NCBI GenBank assembly: GCA_905215125.1
Contig: CAJMOV010000158.1
Location: forward strand, 1-5,052
Length of the DNA stretch: 5,052 nt
Reading direction: 5' to 3'
Origin: an uncultured bacterium
Lineage (GTDB): Bacteria > Bacillota > Clostridia > Oscillospirales > Butyricicoccaceae
The position numbers were made by a program, and so were the translations under genes. The notes beneath the pieces are model-generated. The model was not told where the DNA came from. It did no database searches and was given only the letters and a program-made list of their open reading frames with translations. Positions 1 to 5,052 of this stretch are shown here, piece by piece. Position 1 is the first letter of the stretch. Each line of letters opens with the position of its first letter.

Positions 1-1607
1 TGGATAGGGGTAAAGAGCTGCTCGGACTGGCCGATGCCGGCCTGTATCGTTTCGCCCAGCTCCCAGCGGGGGCCGCCGTTTTTCTCGCGGCTCTCCGGCC
101 CGGCCAGGTTTCCCTCCTCCTCGCCCGCCAGCTCGATGCCGGTCAGCTGCCCCAGCCCAAGCTGGCTTGCGTATTTATTGAGGCTGTCAATGCCCAGCTG
201 GCGCGACACGTCATAGAAAAAGTAGTTGCAGGAATATTTGATGGCCTGGCTGACGTTGATGTTGCCGTGGGTCCCGCCGTTTTTACGGTACAGCCAGCAG
301 GCGGGGGTGTAGTCGGGCGCGTAATACATATACCGGCCCAGGTCGCGGATACGGGTGGTGGGGGTGATGATGCCCTCCTCCAGGCCGGCAATGGCCGTCA
401 CCATCTTGAATGTGGATCCGGGGGCATAGGTGCCCTGGATGGCGCGGTTATACATGGGACGGCTCGAATCGGCGTTGAGCCGGCTGAAATCCTGGCTGAA
501 GGTGGCGAGGTTATAGGTCGGGTAGCTGGCCATAGCCAGTACTTCGCCGGTATTGACGTCTATGACGACGACGGCGCCGCCCTCGACATCGCCGCCTTCG
601 AGCTGTCTGCGGGTAGCGGCCAGGTTTTCAATGGTTTCGCGCAGCGCGTCCTCGGCGACCTTCTGCAGCTCGATATCAATGGTCAGCAGGCAGTTGTCGC
701 CTGGCTGCGGCTCTTCCGAGATAAACTCGCTTAAAACGACGCCGTCAACATTGGTTTCCACCGACCGCTTGCCGTCTACGCCGCGCAGATAGTCTTCCAG
801 CGCCTTTTCCATGCCGTCCTTGCCAATGGTATCGTTAAGGGCATAGCCCTTGCTTTTCAGCTCCTCATATTCATTTTCATAAATGGGCCCAATGCGGCCC
901 AGGATGTGCGCGGCATAGATCGTCTCGTACTCTCGGACATCGTCCACTTCAATATTGACGCCGGGCAGCTCGCGCGAGCGCTCGGAAATGAGCGAGACCG
1001 TCTCGATGCTGACGTCGCTGGCAAAGGTGTAGGGGGTGTAGGAAGAAAAGTCGCGCCGCTGCATCTCATAGCGCACGCCGACAATGGTCCGCTTGTCGCT
1101 GTCGGGCAGGGCTGCGTCGACATCGTATTTTTCACACAGCAAATCCAGCAGCTCGTCAGGGCTGGGGCTTTCCGGCCACCCCTCCTGCTCGGCGATAAAG
1201 CTGTAAAGCCGCGCGCCGTCGCCTGATTCGGCGCTTGCATAGGTGTAGGTATACGGGGCCGTCTGGCTGACAGGCAGGCTGTCGAACCATGTCAGCCCCG
1301 CGGCGCGCAGGATGTCGGTCAGCTCTAAAATGACGCTGTTCTGATTCTGCTTGTCCCAGGTATAGTAATCAAAAACCAGCGCGAAGCCGACGCTGTTGCT
1401 GACCAGCTTGACGCCGTTGCGATCGCTGATTTCTCCGCGGGAGGCATTTTCCGTATAGCTGCGCAGCGTTTTGCGCTGGGACGCTTCATAATAATCCGCC
1501 CCCTTGACGATTTGCAGCTCGGCCATGCGGGTAATAAGCACGCAGGCGATAAGCAGCATACACACGCACAGTGCGGCGGTCCGAAGCCATGGTTTACGCT
1601 CTTTCAT
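1..1607 (-). CDS. mrdA: Penicillin-binding protein 2 (class B transpeptidase), 3' end cut off
   Basis: This open frame runs from ATG at 1607 to the left edge without a stop, giving 535 residues. The product is a membrane-anchored D,D-transpeptidase that cross-links peptidoglycan; its place after mreC-mreD assigns it to side-wall elongation. Visible parts: a short basic start (MKERK); one membrane anchor at about residues 9-28; the conserved SRGEISDRNG turn at 56-65; a long pedestal domain; GKDGMEKALEDYLRG at 262-276; the catalytic motif S398-T-F-K401, preceded by APG; and the second motif S459-C-N461. The third motif (KTG) should lie beyond the edge. The last visible residues, GIGQSEQLFTPI, are typical of clostridial PBPs just before that motif. 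The start overlaps the mreD stop as ATGA and has AAAAGGA six bases upstream. A SpoVD or PBP3-type paralogue is less likely given the neighbours. The active-site motifs are intact, so nothing suggests a pseudogene. Confidence 0.93.
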   Translation of the reverse strand, partial: MKERKPWLRTAALCVCMLLIACVLITRMAELQIVKGADYYEASQRKTLRSYTENASRGEISDRNGVKLVSNSVGFALVFDYYTWDKQNQNSVILELTDILRAAGLTWFDSLPVSQTAPYTYTYASAESGDGARLYSFIAEQEGWPESPSPDELLDLLCEKYDVDAALPDSDKRTIVGVRYEMQRRDFSSYTPYTFASDVSIETVSLISERSRELPGVNIEVDDVREYETIYAAHILGRIGPIYENEYEELKSKGYALNDTIGKDGMEKALEDYLRGVDGKRSVETNVDGVVLSEFISEEPQPGDNCLLTIDIELQKVAEDALRETIENLAATRRQLEGGDVEGGAVVVIDVNTGEVLAMASYPTYNLATFSQDFSRLNADSSRPMYNRAIQGTYAPGSTFKMVTAIAGLEEGIITPTTRIRDLGRYMYYAPDYTPACWLYRKNGGTHGNINVSQAIKYSCNYFFYDVSRQLGIDSLNKYASQLGLGQLTGIELAGEEEGNLAGPESREKNGGPRWELGETIQAGIGQSEQLFTPI

Positions 1608-2122
1608 GTTTCATCCTTTTCCATAAAGCGCAGGTCGATGGCCCGTATGGCAAAGAAAATCAGCACAGACGGGATGGCGGACAGCACCGTGTCCCCCAAA
1701 ACCAGCAGGGCCATACGGCCGATGGGGGCCTGATACACCAGGCCATAGTAAAACAGATAGGCGATTACGCCCTTGAGCATGGAAGCGCCCAGCCCCAAAA
1801 GCATGGCAGACGGCAGCACGCGGCGCATATACCGCAAGGCAAATACGCCGCACGCCGCCCCCAGCAGCCCATAATAGGTGGCATACAGCCCGTCCAGGAT
1901 GGGCGAGTTGGACGCGCAAAGAAGCCCGGCGGCAAAGCCGAAGCCCCCGGCTGCATAAGGGCCTTTAAACAGCGCAAGCGCCGTTACAAAAAAGGGGATG
2001 AGATCCATCCGGAATCCCCAGACGGTCACTGCGGTGCCCCGGGACGACTGGAGAATGAAAATAACCAGCAGCAGCAGGCCGTAGGCGCAGTATTCAATGG
2101 CTTTGTTTTTCCTGCCGCTCAT
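1604..2122 (-). CDS. mreD: Rod shape-determining protein MreD
   Basis: A 172-residue, strongly hydrophobic protein of normal MreD length. It is an integral membrane component of the elongation complex, working with MreC, RodA and PBP2 to guide side-wall peptidoglycan synthesis. I see about five to six membrane segments, at roughly residues 9-25, 37-53, 56-74, 78-97, 104-126 and 137-160, with a charged tail (FMEKDET). The stretch from RMDLIPFFVTALALFKGP (38-55) to the small-residue-rich AAGGFGFAAGLLCAS (57-71) resembles the MreD pattern of a membrane-border acidic residue followed by Gly/Ala-rich helices. MreD is poorly conserved in sequence, so the call rests on length, topology and its position between mreC and the PBP. 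The start overlaps the mreC stop as ATGA and has GAGGT six bases upstream; the stop overlaps the PBP2 start in the same way. Confidence 0.88.
   Translation of the reverse strand: MSGRKNKAIEYCAYGLLLLVIFILQSSRGTAVTVWGFRMDLIPFFVTALALFKGPYAAGGFGFAAGLLCASNSPILDGLYATYYGLLGAACGVFALRYMRRVLPSAMLLGLGASMLKGVIAYLFYYGLVYQAPIGRMALLVLGDTVLSAIPSVLIFFAIRAIDLRFMEKDET
1614..1620 (-). promoter_or_regulatory. Ribosome binding site of the PBP2 gene
   Basis: On the minus strand AAAAGGA ends six bases before the ATG at 1607, a normal Shine-Dalgarno spacing. It lies inside the last codons of mreD, so PBP2 can be translated both by coupling through the ATGA overlap and by direct initiation. It fixes the start at 1607. 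Confidence 0.7.
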
Positions 2123-2952
2123 CGCACTACCTCAAAGCTCTTGACGACAAAGACGCTTTTCAGCTCGTCCAGCGGGACGACGGGCTGCACGACGGCATAG
2201 CTGGAAATGCCGTGGTTTTCCGGCAGGAAGTCGACGACGGTGCCCAGCAGCAGGCCCTGCGGGTACATCCCGCCGTAGCCCGACGTCTCGACCAGGTCGC
2301 CCTTTTTCACGTCGGCGTCGTTTTGCAGATAGGACAGCTTGAAGTACCCGTCGGACAAAAGCTCGAAGCTCCCTTCCGACACGACCGATTCGCGCGTCCG
2401 CGAAAGCGTTGCGCCGATTTTGACGGATACGTCGATGACGGTCAGCACCTCTGAATAATTTTCACCCACTTCGGACACATACCCGACCATGCCCTCGCTG
2501 ACGATGACGCAGTCGCCGACCTCGATGCCGCTTAACGAGCCTTTGTCAATCGTAAAGCCGCTGCGGTAGCTGCCCCCGGTCACCGACACGATGTTGCAAA
2601 ACTCCATATCAAAGCTGCGGTGCTTTTCCGCAAGGCCCAGCATGTCGCGCAGCTGTTCGTTTTCGCTGATAGCTTCCTGGTATTCACGCTGCTGCTTGCG
2701 CAGCTCGGACAATTCTTCCCGCAGCCGGGCGTTTTCCTCCTCCATCGAGCTGTACCGGTAAAAATAGCCGAAAATGCCGGAAAACCAGTCGGTGACGGCG
2801 CTGACCCCTTTTTCCAAGGGGGTTACGACGACGCCCATGATGTTAGACACCAGGTTAGGTCCACCGAACAGATAGGCGCCCCCCATAAACAGGCAGCCCG
2901 CCAGCAGGATGCCCGCAATAAACACAGCCGGTTTGCAGCGGAAAAATTTCAT
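2119..2952 (-). CDS. mreC: Rod shape-determining protein MreC
   Basis: A 277-residue protein of normal MreC length. MreC is a bitopic membrane protein whose extracytoplasmic part binds and activates PBP2 in the elongation complex. The order of parts fits: short basic cytoplasmic start (MKFFRCKP), one membrane helix at about 9-29, a helical stretch leading into a coiled coil at about 68-108 (rich in E, L, R and Q), then the beta-rich double-barrel region. In that region I see TIDKGSLSGIEVGDCVI (134-150), GMVGYVSEV (154-162) and GDLVETSGYGGMYPQGLLLG (218-237), which match the conserved MreC pattern of IdkG, GlvG.V and GD.V.TSG...P.Gl..G. The start overlaps the maf stop as ATGA. The only strong Shine-Dalgarno-like run, GGAGG at 2969-2973, is about 16 bases from the start, too far for ordinary initiation, so translation probably depends on coupling to maf. 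mreB is not upstream, which is unusual. Confidence 0.95.
   Translation of the reverse strand: MKFFRCKPAVFIAGILLAGCLFMGGAYLFGGPNLVSNIMGVVVTPLEKGVSAVTDWFSGIFGYFYRYSSMEEENARLREELSELRKQQREYQEAISENEQLRDMLGLAEKHRSFDMEFCNIVSVTGGSYRSGFTIDKGSLSGIEVGDCVIVSEGMVGYVSEVGENYSEVLTVIDVSVKIGATLSRTRESVVSEGSFELLSDGYFKLSYLQNDADVKKGDLVETSGYGGMYPQGLLLGTVVDFLPENHGISSYAVVQPVVPLDELKSVFVVKSFEVVR
2129..2133 (-). promoter_or_regulatory. Ribosome binding site of mreD
   Basis: On the minus strand GAGGT ends six bases before the ATG at 2122. It sits inside the final codons of mreC and supports the overlapping start. Confidence 0.6.
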
Positions 2953-3512
2953 GCGTCGACCCCGATTTCCTCCAGCATTTCACACAGGGCGCACAGCGGC
3001 AGCCCCACGACGTTGTAATAGTCCCCTTCGATACGGCGGACAAAGGTCCCGCCGCGGCCCTGTATGCCGTAGGCGCCTGCCTTGTCCATCGGCTCGCCGG
3101 TGGCGATATACCGCCGGATTTCCTCCGGCGTCAGCGGGCGGAAAAAGACCCGCGTCTCCTCGCTGCGGGTACGCAGCAGACCCCCGCGGCGCACCGTGAC
3201 GCCGGTGTAAACAGTGTGCTCCCGCCCCGACAGGCGGGCCAGCATGGAAAAGGCTTCCTCCTCGTCGGCCGGCTTGCCCAAGACGGCGCCGTCCAGACAG
3301 ACGACGGTGTCGGCGGCGATAACGGCGTCCTCCGCCCCCGCCTGTACCGACAGCGCTTTGCGGCGGGAAAGCTCGCGCACCAGCGCGGCGCCGTCACGAA
3401 TATCGCTTTGCTCGTCGCAATGGGCGGGGCGAACGACAAAATCAAATCCCAGCCCCTGCAAAAGCTGGCTTCTCCGCGGGGAGGCGGAAGCCAGGATCAT
3501 CCGGCCCTTCAT
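2949..3512 (-). CDS. maf: Maf family nucleoside triphosphate pyrophosphatase (dTTP/UTP type)
   Basis: A cytoplasmic pyrophosphatase of 187 residues with all the Maf signatures: LASASPRRSQLL (7-18), the DE pair at 33-34, AADTVV (66-71), GKP (79-81), SGREHTVYTGV (95-105) and DKAGAYGIQGRGGTFVRRI (143-161), followed by GDYYNVVGLPL (163-173). The DKAGAYGIQG form fits the YhdE-like branch, which in characterised members hydrolyses dTTP, UTP and modified pyrimidine nucleotides to monophosphates; family members are also linked to septum inhibition. The start at 3512 is chosen because it forms an ATGA overlap with the dut stop, like the next three junctions. The open frame continues upstream to 3578, but that extension (Arg-rich, within dut) is not Maf-like. 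A second candidate ATG at 3500 has AAGGG four bases upstream and would give 183 residues starting directly at MILASASP. The stop overlaps the mreC start. Confidence 0.95.
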   Translation of the reverse strand: MKGRMILASASPRRSQLLQGLGFDFVVRPAHCDEQSDIRDGAALVRELSRRKALSVQAGAEDAVIAADTVVCLDGAVLGKPADEEEAFSMLARLSGREHTVYTGVTVRRGGLLRTRSEETRVFFRPLTPEEIRRYIATGEPMDKAGAYGIQGRGGTFVRRIEGDYYNVVGLPLCALCEMLEEIGVDA

Positions 3513-3958
3513 CCGCGCACGCCGGTCGAGCCGATGCCGCCCTGCCCGCGCCCGGTGTCCGACAGCTCTCCCTCGCACAGCTCGGCGCGGACAAAGGGGA
3601 CGAGCAAAAGCTGGGCGACGCGGTCGCCGTTTTTGATGATGCAGTCGTCGGTCCCATAATTCAACATGGACACCAGCACCTCGCCGCGGTAATCGGGGTC
3701 AATGAGACCCACACCGTTGGCGAGGGCCAAGCCGACGCGCGTGGCAAGGCCGCTGCGGGCCATAACCAGCCCGGCGCAGCCGGCGGGCAGCTCGATGGCG
3801 ATGCCGGTGGGCACCAGCATCCGTCCCCCTGGGGGAATGGCGACAGGCTCTGGCAGGAAGGCGCACAGATCCATCGCCGCCGCCCCTTCCGTCTGGTAGG
3901 CCGGCAGGGGAGGCGTTGCCCCGTCGCGGGGCAGGCGTTTTATCTTCATGGTCTGCAT
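3509..3958 (-). CDS. dut: Deoxyuridine 5'-triphosphate nucleotidohydrolase (dUTPase)
   Basis: A homotrimeric-type dUTPase that hydrolyses dUTP to dUMP and pyrophosphate, keeping uracil out of DNA and feeding dTMP synthesis. Counted from the first possible ATG at 3964 (151 residues), the five motifs are: I, AAMDL at 29-33 (usually AGxDL, so Ala replaces Gly); II, MARSGLATR at 68-76; III, VGLIDPDYRGEV at 85-96; IV, NGDRVAQLLL at 112-121; V, RGQGGIGSTG at 139-148. The motif V tail closes over the active site of the neighbouring subunit and is complete. Three ATGs lie close together (3964, 3958, 3949). The AAAGGA site is two bases from the first and eight from the second, so 3958 (149 residues) is preferred. 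The gene follows the U32 stop by 16-22 bases, with no terminator between, and its TGA overlaps the maf ATG. Confidence 0.96.
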   Translation of the reverse strand: MQTMKIKRLPRDGATPPLPAYQTEGAAAMDLCAFLPEPVAIPPGGRMLVPTGIAIELPAGCAGLVMARSGLATRVGLALANGVGLIDPDYRGEVLVSMLNYGTDDCIIKNGDRVAQLLLVPFVRAELCEGELSDTGRGQGGIGSTGVRG

Positions 3959-3966
3959 GGTCATTT

Positions 3967-3972
3967 TCCTTT
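3967..3972 (-). promoter_or_regulatory. Ribosome binding site deciding the dut start
   Basis: On the minus strand AAAGGA ends two bases before the ATG at 3964 but eight bases before the ATG at 3958. The second spacing is normal and the first too short, which favours 3958. The site lies in the only intergenic gap of the window, which is too small for a terminator plus promoter. Confidence 0.7.
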
Positions 3973-3980
3973 CGCTTGGT

Positions 3981-5052
3981 TTATTCCACGCCGCGGTAGT
4001 AAAGCCCGCGGGTCATGCGGTCGGGGGTTCTCCCGCCCCGGCCCATATAAGCGGCGGCCGCCTCTTCACATTCGCGGGCGTTCTCCGTTGTAAAGCACAG
4101 GCGCAGCCAGCGGATGCCAAGGCCCTTTAAATCCCCCAGCTTGTCGGCCAGGTAAAGCTTTTCCGCATTGTAAAGCGTATTGCGGTGCCCGCTTTCCGCC
4201 ATCAGGGGGAAGCTGCGGCCCGTTTTGTCGATGACGGCGGTGCTGCCGCCGCACGAGCAGTCGCCGGTGCGGCGCTTGATGACGCAGTTTTCCGTTATCA
4301 TCAGCGGCAGGCGGCCGTAAGCGATAAGCTCAGTCGGCATGGAATGGGACATGTCGCGGATCTGCGCCAGGTTCATTTCAAAGGACACGGTGGCCGACGC
4401 CAGGCCAAGCGCCTTGAGCTCCTTGAGCGTCTGCGAGTTCATGACGTTGAGGCCGAAGTCCCCGCGCAGCTCCATGTCCAGCCCGGAAAGCAGCGCAGGG
4501 TGGCTCAGGTTGCCGCACACCAGCTGCCGAATCCCGCAGCGGCGCACGTCGCGCAGCATTTCGATCTGCTGCGACCACTGGCTGTCAAAGGTTATTCTAT
4601 CCAAAACAGCGGCGATTTTCTGTCCCTTGGCGACGATTGCGGCGCAAAGATCGCGGTGCCTATGCGCTTCCGCCAGCGGGAGATAGACAAAATCCGGCTT
4701 GAGGTCGAGCATTTTCGGCGTCACCTGCTCAAACCGCAGGAAGGAAAAAATGAATTCCGGCCGTCCCTGATGCCCGTCGCGGCGCAGCCCCGGCTCCCAA
4801 GCCCCCTGGCGGCGGACAGGGGCCTTCTGCCGCACCGTCTCCAGCCCTTCCAGACAGCGGCGGCGCAGTGCGTTAACAGCGCTCATGGGCACGCGCAGGC
4901 CGTCGTCCAGCTCGACGGCCACCTCACCCGGCGCGAACACGGTACCGCCTGTCTTGCGCAGGCCGCTTTCAATTTCCTCCCGCGTTGTGGCGCGGGTGCG
5001 CGCCTGCTCGGCCGGCAGGGCGTCGGCGGTGTATTCGTTGCCGTCCGCGTCG
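3981..5052 (-). CDS. U32 family protein with DUF3656-type linker (RlhA-related), 5' end cut off
   Basis: The frame is open to the right edge, so only the last 356 residues are visible; the N-terminal U32 core is outside. A GTG at 4940 is internal, since good family sequence continues upstream of it. Residues 1-65 look like the linker found in long U32 proteins: LRKTGGTVF (31-39), an acidic EVAVELDDGLRVP stretch (43-55), and P-x-SAVNALRRR (55-65). The rest looks like the C-terminal barrel half, with FVYLPLAE, LIAYGRLPLMITENC (242-256), three cysteines at 256, 265 and 267, a late FTTENA stretch and the typical ending TRGLYYRGVE. U32 proteins were first named as collagenase-like peptidases. Several characterised members (RlhA, TrhP, UbiU/UbiV) instead support hydroxylation of rRNA, tRNA or quinones and carry iron-sulfur clusters. 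An RNA hydroxylation role is therefore plausible, but the substrate cannot be read from this fragment. It is probably cotranscribed with dut. Confidence 0.88.
   Translation of the reverse strand, partial: DADGNEYTADALPAEQARTRATTREEIESGLRKTGGTVFAPGEVAVELDDGLRVPMSAVNALRRRCLEGLETVRQKAPVRRQGAWEPGLRRDGHQGRPEFIFSFLRFEQVTPKMLDLKPDFVYLPLAEAHRHRDLCAAIVAKGQKIAAVLDRITFDSQWSQQIEMLRDVRRCGIRQLVCGNLSHPALLSGLDMELRGDFGLNVMNSQTLKELKALGLASATVSFEMNLAQIRDMSHSMPTELIAYGRLPLMITENCVIKRRTGDCSCGGSTAVIDKTGRSFPLMAESGHRNTLYNAEKLYLADKLGDLKGLGIRWLRLCFTTENARECEEAAAAYMGRGGRTPDRMTRGLYYRGVE

Noticed and set aside
267..734. A 155-codon plus-strand open frame with a Gly/Ala-rich product.
   Set aside because: It is antisense to the PBP2 transpeptidase region, including the STFK active site, whose conservation explains the sequence; it has no convincing start site or family resemblance.
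1571..2200. A 209-codon plus-strand open frame opposite mreD and the end of mreC.
   Set aside because: It lies wholly antisense to well-supported genes, its product is rich in Gln, Gly, Arg and Lys with no recognisable domain, and long antisense frames are expected in GC-rich coding DNA.
3513..3578. An upstream extension of maf giving 209 residues.
   Set aside because: The extra 22 residues are Arg-rich, lie entirely inside the end of dut including its motif V, and are absent from the Maf pattern, which begins just before ILASASPRR.
3214..3659. Overlapping plus-strand open frames (140 and 147 codons) opposite maf and dut.
   Set aside because: Both are shadows of genes with complete catalytic motifs; the products are Arg/Ser/Pro-rich and low in complexity.
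3959..3980. A possible promoter or terminator between the U32 gene and dut.
   Set aside because: The gap is only 16-22 bases, contains a Shine-Dalgarno site, and shows no hairpin or promoter boxes.
4938..4940. GTG at 4940 as the true start of the U32 gene.
   Set aside because: The frame stays open to the window edge and the upstream residues LRKTGGT match the family linker, so this GTG is an internal valine codon.

Overview
The window is a compact, GC-rich bacterial housekeeping cluster with every gene on the minus strand, so it is transcribed from right to left. Transcription order is: 3' part of a U32-family protein (window edge to 3981), dUTPase dut, nucleotide pyrophosphatase maf, mreC, mreD, and the 5' part of a class B penicillin-binding protein of the PBP2/MrdA type (1607 to window edge). 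The gene set and order maf-mreC-mreD-PBP2, the long 'pedestal' region of the PBP and its GQSEQLFTPI segment resemble Clostridia (Bacillota). The high GC suggests an Oscillospirales/Ruminococcaceae-like gut anaerobe, but that lineage is an inference from style rather than from a marker gene.

Right part (3981-5052): the C-terminal 356 residues of a U32 'peptidase' with a DUF3656-type linker. Its relatives include the RNA-hydroxylation protein RlhA. Sixteen to 22 bases after its stop comes dut (3509-3958/3964), with all five dUTPase motifs. dut overlaps maf (2949-3512) by four bases.

Left part (1-2952): the cell-elongation genes mreC (2119-2952), mreD (1604-2122) and PBP2 (1-1607, cut before its KTG motif). 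Each of the four junctions dut/maf, maf/mreC, mreC/mreD and mreD/PBP2 is an ATGA stop/start overlap (maf start taken at 3512), so the five genes look like one translationally coupled transcript. mreB, which in many Bacillota lies between maf/radC and mreC, is absent here.

Functionally, dut and Maf clean the nucleotide pool (dUTP; dTTP/UTP and modified pyrimidine nucleotides). MreC, MreD and PBP2 form the membrane core of the machinery that inserts peptidoglycan along the side wall. There is almost no noncoding DNA: no promoter, terminator, RNA gene, repeat, mobile element or CRISPR array could be supported. I found no sign of an undescribed system; the points of interest are the gene coupling and the missing mreB.
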